This document shows, piece after piece, positions 35,777 to 47,562 of a DNA stretch of 64,000 nt; position 1 is the first letter of the stretch; every line of letters starts with the position of its first letter. Made by a program: the position numbers and the translations under genes. A model generated the notes under the pieces. The model was not told the origin of the DNA, did not search any database, and was given only the letters and a program-made list of their open reading frames with translations. Source of the DNA: Agaricus subrufescens (lineage: Eukaryota; Basidiomycota; Agaricomycetes; Agaricales; Agaricaceae); the NCBI GenBank assembly GCA_029945375.1, contig CM057058.1:4594286-4658285 (forward strand). The letters run 5' to 3'.

Positions 35777-37655
35777 CTACAGAATGATCGGGTCCAGTAC
35801 AGCAGACTCTGGATGAAGAATTTCTTCCAGCGCACTATAAAGATCAGCTCCCATTTTAGCTCTATTTTTTTTCTCCAAAGTATGCAATTGACGGTCTAGA
35901 CGATCCATGGAGGATGTATACTCCTTCTCTGTCTTGAAATCATTGTCAATGAAACAAAACAAACCCCCTGATGAAAAAAACGTAAGGGATGCCCTTCTGT
36001 CTTCTTTCCTGATGGGTATGTTGCTATGCCAAAGGAAAGCGGAGGGTATAAGGATCAATGAACCGTGGGGAAAAGGAATGATTAGTCGCAAGTCATGCAG
36101 AACCAAATGGCCCCCTTGCTCTGGATCGAAACGTCCCAGGGCAATGATTGCACACCAACCAAATGCTAAGTTCATCATATCTCTGTGAGGAACAGTGAAT
36201 GCGCGAGGAGGAAGGTTTTCTGCATGACTAGCGAAGCCTAGGGGCTGGGGTGCTACCGTCTTCTGATTTGGATTATTGAATTCAATATGCGAATAGTCAG
36301 GGTGATCACGGAGCTTGGTTATGTAGTGTCTGTAATAGCGGTATAGTCTTGGAGCAAAAAGATCAAAGGAGGCTAAATAAAAAGCTTTGAATGAGTAAGT
36401 CCTACTAGTAACAACAGTGCTTACCTTCAGCAAAACCTCGGATATCGCTTTTAAGCTTCCATCTTCTCTTGGACTGCCAGTAGATTAGCTTTTCTTCTTT
36501 CTTGGTAAGCCGGAGGTTGTGGATTTTCTTATCACCAGGAGCGAACGTGATTCCTGTGCCTATGGTAGTATACCCCCCTCGTCTATGGGAGTGGTTACGG
36601 CTTGGAAGCCGAGCTGTTCTCTCCTGGTCCTCCTCCATTAGATCGTATAGCTCCATGCATCGGCTAGACCATGTCGGCTCTATGGGCTGCCCAGCAAGGG
36701 CAGCAAATACCCTGTCATCTGCATCAACCAAAACGGCAGGATCAATGCCTCAAATATTCTTTTTAGCAAAAGTTTGAGAAGCATAAAAAATACTCACCAT
36801 CCCAGGAAACAATTCTATAACCCATCTCTTTCAGCCCATCCAATACGTCACTAGCTGGAGTGGGGGAAGTTCCATCATATGCCCTCCTAAGTCGTTTCAT
36901 CATTTTGTCTAGCTTCGGCTCAATTTTCTCCACCCGTGGCCTATAGCCACCCAGCTGAGTGCCCTCCACCAATTCTCTAGCCATGCTCAGGTCTATTCTT
37001 GTACTCAAAACCAAACTTGATATCTTTTTACGGATATGCGGTAGTGCCTGCCAGCCATTCTCCTTCCTGTACCTCCTCTTTTTCTCCTCCTCACATTGTC
37101 GGCAACCTAAATTTTTGGGAGGCTTAGGCGGTTTAAGGACAGCCTCCTTCGCCTTTAACCCAGCCCTCAGCTTTTTTTTCCTCTCCTGTCGTCTTTGGTT
37201 GGCCGACTTCTTGGGCCAGTCCTCCTTCCCCAGATTCCCTTGAACTACGTCCACCCCTCCAGCTTCTACTATAGGCTGATATGCCTCTCTAGCAGCAGAG
37301 GCTATTTTGTCCTCCCTTTCCCCATCGCTCCCATCCTCCTCATCAGAAAATCCATCTAACGACACATCATCATCCATCCCTCCATCTAAATAATCTCTCT
37401 CCCACTCTAGGTCCTCTTGATCATTCTCTGCGTACATAGCCTCACTGATAAGTGAGCTTATGCAGCTAGATGGTATGCCGGTGACTAAAACAGTGAGACA
37501 ACGGCTATTCTAGTAGACAATCAGCCAATGAGCCTAATGAAAAGTAAGCATTAACTTACAGGTAGGCTATCAGTGCCTATAGATCTTTGACTCTCATCTG
37601 GAAGGCCTGCTGCGGCTCCAGTCATTTCGCCAGGGCTGCTTGGCTGATTAGGCAT
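35777..37655 (-). CDS. TET/JBP-type 2-oxoglutarate/Fe(II) dioxygenase
   Basis: Exons 37655-37560, 37509-36798, 36748-36425 and 36372-35777; introns 49-52 bases; 575 residues, no lesion. The N-terminus is acidic, then basic and Lys-rich with CRQCEEEKKRRYRKENGW; then the linker VSWDGIDPAVLVDADDRVF typical of the mushroom TET family. The double-stranded beta-helix is C-terminal: HRD at 440-442 (Fe ligands), GWCAIIALGRFDPEQGGHLV, the distal Fe ligand His 493 in PSAFLWHSNIPI, and Arg ~503-504 for 2-oxoglutarate, then SLTFFSSGGLF. Enzymes of this family oxidise 5-methylcytosine in DNA. In mushrooms they are expanded and linked to DNA transposons. It lies head-to-tail with the partner gene on the same strand, so co-mobilisation is likely. 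Confidence 0.85.
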
Positions 37656-37660
37656 GTGTC

Positions 37661-38297
37661 GTGCCATATACCAGTTGCACAGGTAACGAAACCAAATGGG
37701 TGAGGGATAAGAATACTATTCAAATCGCGCCCGCCCCAGTTGGCCTGGAGGATATAGCAAAGGCAGTGATGGAGAGAGGGAAGGAGGAGAGGTGCGTCGT
37801 GTCACTGTTTGAGATGGCACGTGATTTTGTTGCATCAACAAAAGTGCAGCATCTTCTTTGGGATCTACGGCGTTCAAAGAGAATGTTGTATGCATATATA
37901 TGACAATGCTATACGTTGGCCTCTACTGGTTTCCGAAGCAGCATCTTAATGGTTATAGGGGCATTGTCTGATGAAAGTCAGCGGGCTAGTGGCTGTTCGA
38001 CAGAAACGAGCATTTGATTGTGGAAACCCACGCGAAATGACTCCAGTCGATCTGTACTTGCAGGGTCATTTTTTACATAGTTGGTCATATGTTCTGATAT
38101 CAATCGGACTGCCGTTTGACTATAGGTGTGTCTGCAGCAATGTTTGCATTGGGGAAAGAATTGGGCGAAAAATTGTAGAGGAAAGCATCGTCAAAGCAAT
38201 GGGAATGACTAAGAAAAAGATGATCGAGGTCGGTGAAGGCTCTGAGAGTCAGGAACTTCGGTGTAAGACTTGGTTAGCTAATCGCAGGAGCTGGTAA
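37661..38297 (+). CDS. Unassigned divergent gene next to the TET gene
   Basis: Starts 6 bases beyond the TET start on the other strand, so the two share one promoter. Blocks GLEDIAKAVMERGKEERCVV and RQKRAFDCGNPREMTPVDLY lie in different frames joined by a possible intron (37900-37960). A last part reads IGRKIVEESIVKAMGMTKKK. Splicing is not resolved and I recognise no domain; it may be a decayed gene. Confidence 0.25.
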
Positions 38298-38829
38298 GGG
38301 GATCTGGGAAAGAGAGGTGGGGGTCGCAGACAGAGCTGTAAGTGCTGTGGCCTGCGGTACTTGTGTGAGATGCGCTGAGAGTGCCAACCATACTTTGGTC
38401 GAGAGCCTCTCTGACTTGTTTGTCATCGCCGGAGTCTTGGCTAATGTCGGGGGTAGTGCCTATTGGGAGAGACCCAGAGGGCGCCGTTATTTTCAAAGGT
38501 CGCTCGAGATGCATGCCCTGCTCGACGCTAGACTTGTCACCACTCTCTTCGACAAAGATCCACCTATATTTGATATAAACAAACCTGCGAATATTAGTAA
38601 AAAGGAAAAAAAAATAAGCAGGACGCAGACACACCAAAATACTCCTGAAGAGTAGGGACAGGGAAGGCCAGGAGGGAAGACTGGAAGGGCAGGCGTAGGG
38701 GTGGAGGTGCAGAGGGGGTGGAGGTGCAGAAGGTGTCTGGGAGATCGTGCGCTCGTGCTTGAGACGCTCTCACTCCCAGTCCCTGTCCTTGGCGACATGG
38801 TCTGCATAGCAGCTAACCTAGGCAGCGAT

Positions 38830-39700
38830 CGCGTGCATATTCCTGGACAGGGAGGGGGTGAGGGTGCGAAAGGCCCAGGGCTCTGCAGAGGGCGAGCGGA
38901 GAAGCGAGGGGCGGTGGGCCGCCGCAGAGAGCTTTGGCGAAGGCTAGAGGGGCGCAGGGAGGTCGGGGGTATGGTCGAGGGGTGGTTTGTTGAATGCAGG
39001 GGGCAAAGGCAAGGTGGAGCTGGGAGGGGTGGATAAAGGCGGTGCCCTTGTCCTCGCCGCGCCTGTTCTCGACATTGATCTAGCCGATGACAAGGGAGGG
39101 GAGGATGAAGATGCTGGGGAGGGCGTCAGAGAACTGGCAGACGAGGGCAGTAGTGGGGCCAGCGTAGGTGAGGAAGTAGGCAGAGGTTATGTGGGGGAGG
39201 AGGATAGGGGCGCAGAGCTGTTCGGCGTTGAGGCAAGGGCTGGAAGGGCGCGGGGAGGTTGGGGGTGTGATCGAGAGGTCGTCTGTTGAATGCGGAGGGC
39301 AAGGGTGAGGCAGAGCTGGGAGAGGTGGATGAAGGCAATGCTCTTGTCCTCGCCGCACCTGTTCTCGACACTGACCCAGCCAGCCGATGACAAAAGATGA
39401 GGATGCCGAGGAGGGCATCAGAGAACTGGTGGACTCAGGCAGCAGCGGGGCCGGCGGAGGTGAGGGAGCGGGCAGGGGTTGCGTGGGGGAGGAGGATGGG
39501 GGCACAGGGCTGGTCGGCATTGAGGGGGAGGTAGGGGTTGAGGAGAAGGCTGGAGCGCAGGAAGAGGGCTTCGGCGGCGAGGATGAGCTTGAGGTGGCAG
39601 AAGACGAGGGGGCGGCAGAGGGCCTTGTGCTCCCAGCTGGCGCTCCAGTCGTCGGTGGCACGCGGGACAGAAGAGGAACCTGTCCTTGCAAGGGAGGACA
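38830..39700. repeat. Imperfect ~295-bp tandem duplication, GC-rich
   Basis: GTTCTCGACATTGATCTAGC at 39063 recurs in variant form at 39361, and GTCAGAGAACTGG at 39125 recurs near 39417; offsets are 292-297. About 2.5 units. Long Pro- or Gly-rich frames on both strands here come from the purine bias of the repeat. Confidence 0.7.
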
Positions 39701-39807
39701 GGGTGGCCGGCGACGAAGATGTGGGTGCGGCAGGCGGTGGGGTCGAGCTCGTTGATGGGGACAGAACAACATTTAAACATGTTGATTGAGCTTCCGTGGC
39801 TGTTCTT

Positions 39808-40268
39808 GCCAGTTAGCCTGATTGGCGCCACTCATCTTCGCAGAAGACTGCCTTTTGAGACGCGGTAGGATCATATGTACATGTAGGATTAGGGTCCGAC
39901 CAATTCTTATTGATTCAAGGGATGGCAAAAGAGGTGGAATAGGAACAGAATGATGATGATTAGGGGTAAGGATGCAGCGCATGGGAAGTTCGGAATAAGT
40001 TTAGTGCCGGACCAAGACTCCTTATCACCAAAAGGAAAAGGATCTTCCAGGGAGAAGTGTCTGATTGAGTATCTGTTGTGGGCGTCACTATTCATTCTTA
40101 GCATTAGCTGCAGTGCTCGGACGTAGGGTTAAAGACTGCTACCATCTCGAGTAACGAATCATGTTGTACAACCACGCACTCCAAAAAAGGACCACACTGG
40201 AAAAATAGAGGCCTTAAGATATGTTTGTACGAGCGAACCTGAGCTAACAACGCGGGCAGAGGTTGACC
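39808..40268 (+). repeat. Dispersed ~460-bp repeat, copy A (empty site)
   Basis: From GCCAGTTAGCCTGATTGGCG to AGGTTGAC it aligns with 57920-59149 with scattered substitutions. Copy A is uninterrupted at CGGAATAAGTTTAGTGCC, where copy B holds a 757-bp insertion. It sits inside the 15.2-kb element. Confidence 0.88.
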
Positions 40269-43200
40269 AAGCAATGTCGAAGGTGGGTCCGTGACGGCGG
40301 CGTCGAAGTGTCACAAAGCTGTCACGCATTCTCTGCGTTGTAGGAACATATCAATTTTCTTCCTCGTTCTACAGGCCTGTATCACCGGACTTGGACGGAA
40401 AAGTTGCCCACAGTGCAGTAGATGGCAGTGCCGCCAATCATATCGCATCATTTCCCCGCTGTCATGATCGCGGGCGTTCCGCTTCACAGATGCATCGGAT
40501 AAAACTGCACTGGCATGAGCAACCAAGTTGTAGGGAAAGGTCTTGATCTCCATTGGCGTATATGGTAAGTGCAAGACAGTATGATTGTCGAAAATGGGTT
40601 AAGAAGTCGTCGAGGCACGGATCTCCCAGCCATGAGCAGGATAAAGTTATCATACCCGAGCTCAGGGAGTCGAGGAAGTGGCTATGAATTTGTGAGAGGA
40701 GAGATGAGAGATGTAGAGAATCGCCGAAAGGAGAGAATTATGAGAGGGAGTGATGGGCAAGAATAGTGAATGCTTTAACCGGGTGGTGTTTCTTGGTGCC
40801 AGCGTCTACTTCAAGCACTGAGGATGGACTATATAGCCTCCGTTTACTAGCAGGAGTAGTTGTTGGCTTTGATTATCCAATTCTGGAAAAGAAGAAGATG
40901 TTGAGCAAGAAAAATGAGTATGACGATCACAACTTACCGATGAGAACCAGATTCCCAGTAGAAGTAACAAAACTGAGAACTCGGCAGGCCGCCACGTCAT
41001 GTCATGATTGCCTCGAGAACCACGGGCAGTGGTTCGCGTTGAAGATACAGTGGAGAGAACCCTCGAGCAACCGTCTCCTTCTATCGAGTTAAAAATCTTT
41101 ATCATTGATCCCGGGTCTCCCATGACCTCACACCTTGAAGAGAAGCAAATGCGAGTTCCAGCTTGGCATAAGGGTAGAGCGAGGAATGTAGGCAACAGAT
41201 GACGCAGATGTTACATGTAGTGGTAGGGTCGGACCGAAAATTAGAAGAAAAAAAAAACCTGTTCTGACAAGTTAGCAACTAACAATCCTTCACACTGGAT
41301 CGCACATACCAAGATGTAGAGGATGCTTGACTCATATCGAATGGAATTGTATTTTTGGTAAAACACTCGTGATGAGCTAGGACACTTCGATGGAGGAAAG
41401 TCAAAACACCCAAAGGCCCTGAGTCAGTTCAGAGTGACATAGCGGTTGCAGATTGTCAAGGACCAGGGAAGAGGGACGCTCAGCAGGTGGGTTGGGTTGC
41501 CAGAATCACGACAATAGCTAATTCGTTGCAGACTTGCACAGCGGAAGGATATCCGGTCCCGCTAGATGGAAAGGCAGTGAGTACACGAGCTCTATGACAA
41601 GACGATAACATACTGAGGGAATGGACTACACGGTAGACTTTGGGGCAGGTCAAACGAGGGTAACCGTGGTGTATGAGTTGAGAACCACGTGCGCTGAGAT
41701 GGAAAGGTGTAATCGGATACTGACGTGAACGCGGAGGGAATAGAGGGCCATAGAGATACGTTGTTCGTTTGCATGTTAAAACAGCGGTCTGGGATGTAGG
41801 GGTGGTGCAAGAGGAAGTCGGAATATAAAGAATAAACTCCAGTAGTGATTTAAAGTACTGAGAACTTCAAGATTGGTCGCCAACCCCCTAGGGATCCACG
41901 ATTCACTACGCAGCCCTAGTTGCCTGGTGAGACGAGATGACTGAGCTTCATAGTTCCGATTCTGTGTCAAGAACAATGGTGAGCAAGGAAGATTAGTGTG
42001 TCGGTTACAACGTACCAGCGAAAGCGCAGTTTCGGTTCTGAAGTGATAGAACCTAGCCACAGGCACTTGTTTGGCGCAGTCGCTGCCTTGAGAACCAAGA
42101 AAATGTGTGATGTAGCCAGGTTCCTGGAAGGGCCAACCACGGGAGTGCGGTGACGGGGATTAGAGAACTTGAAACCATGAATTGTGTTCAAGCCAGATAT
42201 TTGTGTAAGCTTCATTGCCCTCCAGTGGTACATGTATTGATAGGTAACGGCGATGCAAAGGTGTTGTTTCGATCGTAGTTCCGCTCTAAATTTCTCTAAA
42301 ACAGAACAATTGACTTGATTATCCTTTCCGTGCACCCAACGATATTGAAAAATAGCAGGCGCACCCATAGTCACTTCGACTTATCCCAATCTCTCATAAC
42401 TTCTTCAACCAAAATGGCTGACTATTCATATGCAGCAACAAAGCTGGGTTATTCTAGTGCGTCCTCATTTTGAATCATTGTCACCCAAAATAGCATGGGT
42501 CATGTACGATTTTGCCTGCCGCTGCTAACATTGCGCCGGGGCGGGGGAGAATCATGTAGATCTCTCTCCCCGTGAAGCTGAGGGACGTTATCACGAGTTC
42601 AGATCTTCCACAACTCCATACCCAGACAGGTAAGGTGTAATTCAGCACAAGCATAGAGCTTAGTGGGTATAGGCGACGAGGCTCTAGCACATAAGCGGTA
42701 GCCTTCGACTGAAGACAAGTAGAACTACCTGCTTAGACGAGTTAACAACAAACTATAATGCAGACTGTGTCGCACATACCAGCTTTGCCTCTTGGGGTTG
42801 ATGAGACTACAGTTTGGTGGACGCAAGCAAATTTGGGACAATCTTCGAGACAACGTTCCACAGATCAACATCCGCGGGCTCGACATTGAGTGAAAGGCGA
42901 AGGCTGACATGAGAGAGATGACTGAAGCAGTACTTTTCCTGGCTGGGGTAGAATTGAACCACAAGCGGAGCTAGATTGGCACATGGCTATAAGTGAGCAG
43001 ACTTCGAACGTGCATCAAGAACTCACCGTCGTGATCGTTCACCGCCTTGAATTTGATACTATGTACTAACGTCAATGAAGGGACTATACCTCACAAAGCC
43101 GACGAAGGTAGAGGGAAGATGTAGAGCGTGAGTAAACTTGGGCTCGGCAGACCAATTGATCAACAGCGTGTGTTTCGTCGAGATCCTGTTCCGCGTTCTG

Positions 43201-43536
43201 GTTGTCCCGACACTGGATTTCTGTCCCTCTCTCATGTCAACCGCGTCGACTTGCTCCTCTGCTCCTCCTCAACCTCATGCCGGCTTTTGACAAAAATGCT
43301 TCCTCCCTTCGCCCCAGTGGAACGTCATGATGTTTGAGACAAGAGGGGGTTGTAAGACCACCACCACATCAGTAAGTGGATGGCAGAAGGAACCCGATAG
43401 GTAAGAGAGGACTCAAGCAGCGGGTAAGCGGTAAGAAGAGTGAAAAGTAGAGAGATCTGACAACCATACATTTTGCAGATGTCCAGTCCCTAAGTAAAAT
43501 GACCTGGACAGACGCTATCTAATTAATTTAGGAGCA
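40269..43536. other. Interior of the 15.2-kb element without a clear gene
   Basis: Only short frames on both strands. Two diverged blocks around 41260-41340 and 42725-42790 share spaced words (GTTAGCAACTAACAA / GTTAACAACAAACTA, TCGCACATACCA), suggesting an old duplication of 1.5 kb. A 135-codon minus frame (41967-42374) is not recognised. Confidence 0.4.
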
Positions 43537-46500
43537 TTATTCTACGGAGTCACTTTCTATAGCCACTCCTGCTGAAATACCAAATTGCATCTCTTCTAAA
43601 ATGAAAAACTCATAATCGAAATTAGAAGGTAATAGTGCAACAACTGCCACAACTTCGTCATACTCAAAAAGAATGACTTGTTGATACCTAGTGAAAGTCA
43701 CAGTCCAGACTACATTGGATGTTTTCTCCAGCGTCTCAAGACAAGGAGATGATGTCAGGGAAACCATAGCACAAGTTCGTACTGTTCCACCAGATTTTAT
43801 TTGAAGAAAATAGAGCACCTCACCAAAAAGAGGCAGTTGGTTTGAGGAAGATAACGGTTTTAGCTAGATGTTATACACTGTTAATTAATTACAATAGAAA
43901 TTTCACCGACTAACCTTTACCATACGGTTTGGGCGGGACTCAGCTCGCTGGTCCTCTTTCCATGCAGTTCTGGCAGTTTGCCCATTGGGAAGACAAAGAC
44001 GGCCATGGCGGGTGCAAACAACATCATTAGGGTCCAGGTTGTAATATTGAATGTAGTGGTTCAAAGCGTCTACCTCTGGAGTGTTGTGAATCAAAAAAGG
44101 GAGACTATCATGTGGTTGGAGAAGGATATAACCCTTTTCTAGCGGTCTTGCAGTGTGTGGAAGGATGCGTTCTGTGTTGTCTAGAATGGGATAGCAGGAA
44201 TAGAGTGAGTTCACAGTACATCGCTCTATAGCAATTTCCCGTAGATTTGCATAGGGGTTTGAATGAAGTCGGATATCCTTGCCAAGTAGTCCAATAAGAC
44301 GTTCCATTGTCCATTGTGCATAAATTCCAGGTGGGCCAAGCCGTTTTGTCTCCGGTACAAGGTGCCACAGTGTATGAAGACACTGACGCACAAAATGCAT
44401 CCTGCTAACCTTCCTTTGAACATAAAGTGTTTCAAACCCATTGAGAAAAGATATAAAGCAATTATGTGCTTCTTCTAAATCCTTGAAACTAGAATTTCGC
44501 TGCAAGACAAGTCGCACTCCACGTACAAGGCGATAGAAATTTTGAAGGTAGGCAAGGGGCAATATGCCCTCAAGAAGTGTCGGAAGATAGCCATAGAAAT
44601 ATACCATGAATTCGGAAGCTTTGTAACCACTGTTCAATTTTTCCGCTGGATTTCGGGGAGGTCGGTCATAAGAAGAGGGAAGGTATTTTGATAGTTCCAC
44701 AACTCGCCTACCATGGGTAGTCCATATTTTGTTATCAGCGGTATCCTTGAGAACTGCCCAATCCCATAGACTTGGATCATCCCCTGCTTTCTTGTCACAA
44801 CGAAATGTGCCACGCCAAAGTCCAATCAAGAGTTCAGGAATATTAAGGGCGAGAAGATGCATTGTATCCAAGGGAAAAGAGCCTGGAATCCCTAGTGGCA
44901 TATTAAGACCACTGAAGATACTGGCTTTAGAAATACCAGTAGCTTTACGAATTTCTTCGAAATTGTTTGTAGCTTGTATAACTCGTAGGAGGTCAGAGTT
45001 GTAGTCTCTCTGTTCAAAAAATGGAGATAGCTTGTTTAGGTCCAAGTCTTCGAAAGGTTGACTTTGTATAGAAATATAATCATGGGGAAGTTGAAGAACA
45101 GGATAATAATGGGATGTCTTGGGTTTGTGTCGCCAAGGGATGTTACAGTAGTTTCGGCATCCACGCGCACCACTATGACCAACTAGACCTGAAAGGTAGA
45201 CCATTCCAGGTGCATCTGCCGTTCCAAAATAGACTTTAGGAGTACTAGTAAAAGAGGTTTTTGTAGAGGCATCCCAAATTTGCAGTCCTTCTTTTTGCAA
45301 TGCGGCAAGGTGATATAAACTTGGGAAAAGAAATGAATCAATGTTCTTTGGTTTATTTGGACCAGGAATGATTCCACCAGGAAAAATGTTAGTCTTTTTG
45401 TAGCGTTTATCTGGGGAGAGCTCCAAAATCACCCATATAAACATCCAGCAGTCAGAATTACGGTGCTCATATAGCTGAGCTCCATCGAGTGAAACCATCA
45501 AGAGAATATCATTGTCGGTTATGTTGCCATTCCGACATTGACTGAGGTAGTCAAAACCATCGGTATAGTCATCGAGAGAAGAAAAAGAACCGGGGGTGGA
45601 AGCAAATCTCTCTCTAGTCTTTTCCCGGCGGTATCGCATGTTGCGGGCACCTTCAGGAGTTGCATACATATTTTGAAGCTGACTTCCCAATGCAATCGTT
45701 GTAAAAGTTTGACAAGCAACTTTCTTCCCCTGTAGCATCTTTGCTGGATCCCACCGAGATGTTGCACAGGTAGGACATGCTTCGAGATTAGAAAATGGAC
45801 CTGTATATGCGATACAGCCCTGGGGGCACATATGATGAACGATTGTTGTAATCCGAGCGAGAGCTTTTGCGCGGTTTTTGATGGCGTTGTAGGACAGAAA
45901 TTCTATGGTGTTGCCAATGATTTGATGCATTTCAGATGTTGTTTTGATAACTTTCTTGTATGTTTCATTAGACGATCCAAGAGTATCAAGATAATACTTG
46001 AGTGAGAACTTGAGAGGGAAATCGGAGTCAACATCAGCAAATTGCTGGGGTGGACATCTGATTTGCGCAATATCTTCTTCTGACATTGGAGATCGTTCAA
46101 GCAAAGCATTTTCTAATTCATAGATGAATTGGTCGGTAAGCTGTTTATCGGCACGGGTAATGTTTACGGGCATATTGAGGCTATTGTCGACAAACGCTTC
46201 ATCATCACTGCCCCCACTTTCTCTACTACCTCCATCTGCACCCTCAACACTACCAGCCTCAGGTATAAATGGCTGCTCCGATATACCCGCGTAGTTACTA
46301 AGAGCACCTGGGACAGAAACGGATTGTTGAAAAGAGGAGAAACCTGGATCATGTTGCTCTGTGTGGTCGGCCTGTGTAATAATGAGCTCTAATGGTATGA
46401 AAGGGGATTGATGAGAGAATGCCTACCGCTTCCTCAAAGCCAGAAGTATGGGAGGTATCCTGCCTATCAGCTCCAGAGCCCCAACTATCCAAATCATAGT

Positions 46501-46756
46501 CGAATTCATAAGTAGAATTTTTGCCAGGGGCGCTGTTGTTTTCAGGAAAAAGTTGACTAGAAGATGAGGCAGGTGGTGGAGGGGGTTCTAGTTGTTCACA
46601 AGCCAGCCTCTCGGCAGCTAGCTTAGCCTGATGCCGCTTGTAGGTGCGATGAGAGATGGGCTTCAGACTATAATGGCAGAAGCAGCAGCCGCATATGTAG
46701 AAAAGCCGTCTCTTGTTTTCAACCTGTTTTCCTTTTCCTAAGACACCGCGAGCCAT
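43537..46756 (-). CDS. Tnp2-like (CACTA superfamily) DNA transposase
   Basis: Exons 46756-46427, 46371-43915 and 43863-43537; introns 55 and 51 bases; 1037 residues with no stop. An N-terminal Cys/His finger (ICGCCFCHY..HRTYKRH, residues ~21-42) is followed by an acidic linker, EMHQIIGNTIEF, a zinc cluster (CPQGC..CPTC, ~292-312), then the catalytic region: LLMVSLDGAQLYEHRNSDCW (Asp ~406), GGIIPGPNKPKNIDSFLFPS and GTADAPGM (Asp ~496). The C-terminal beta domain is encoded by the last exon (FGEVLYFLQIKSGGTV, VILFEYDEVVAVVALLPS). The order is that of fungal Tnp2 family transposases, which cut and paste elements through terminal inverted repeats. It lies close to and reads inward from the right TIR, so it probably mobilises the 15.2-kb element. 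Confidence 0.87.
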
Positions 46757-47032
46757 GCCAGTAAGAGACCACAACAGATTGTAGAGCGCAGGGGAGAAAA
46801 GACCCAGTTAGGAGAGTAGGGGAGGGCTTGAACCGTGCATGTGTCTAATTAGCTATTTTTCTGATGCCAACGACGTCTTTCATTGGACCGGAGTAATCAT
46901 TCCCACAATGAGTGACGCTCGCACTAGCTTTGGTGATGACCATCACTGGATGAAAAATCGTCACAAATCTAAAAAATCTAAATAACGCCCATAAACATCA
47001 CTGTATCTCAGTATATCTCACAACCGTTTCTA

Positions 47033-47076
47033 GATATCTAGAGGACTCAAATTGACTCAAAGTATTTTTGACTGGG
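47033..47076 (-). repeat. Right terminal inverted repeat
   Basis: Ends ..TTTTTGACTGGG, followed by the GTTCATG duplication; inverted match to the left end. Confidence 0.85.
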
Positions 47077-47562
47077 GTTCATGTTTGACGCTGGTAGTAC
47101 GTGTTTGGTATGGCATACATTCGGTCAGGGTCAGACAACTTCTCTCCTACAAGGTCTCGCCGTGCATCGCCTATTTCACTCTGGATTTTGAATTATTACA
47201 AGGTGATTCTAGCAGGTATACTCCAGGCCATACCGGTCAATCCAGGAACTATGATGTCTGTAGAATCCACATAAAAAACCAAAGGTCGATTGAATCACAT
47301 CCTCCAATGCAACAACGGAATATTGATGATGGATGAAGCTACATCGTCTTGGAGCAGTATCAGCATCAGATTCTCTGGTTTTAATAAGTGCGTAACATAC
47401 CGTGGTTTCCGACGTGTATGATACGGTCATTGTTAATGGCTATACATTGCAGTCGTGGTTGCAACTCGTTCACAGTGTAGATGCGACTAGAGCTTGAACA
47501 CACCGAGTATTCCGTGGGTGAAGATGAGAACCCATACAGGGCTAACGCGGTGACTGAAGCTG

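Larger units (their letters stand above)
31865..47076. mobile_element. 15.2-kb TIR element carrying Tnp2 transposase and TET/JBP dioxygenase
   Basis: The left end (from 31865) and the reverse complement of the right end (from 47076) both begin CCCAGTCAAAA and agree at 36 of 44 positions, including TTGAGTC and TCTAGATATC. Flanks are GTTCATG on both sides (31858-31864 and 47077-47083), a 7-base target duplication. Inside are the Tnp2-like gene (43537-46756, reading inward from the right end), the TET/JBP gene (35777-37655), a partner gene (32400-35565), an unassigned plus-strand gene and repeats. The composite size suggests cargo gain or nested insertions. Confidence 0.72.

Noticed and set aside
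39080..39831. Several Pro-rich minus frames and Gly/Glu-rich plus frames
   Set aside because: Created by the strand-biased tandem duplication; they overlap each other and share no domain.
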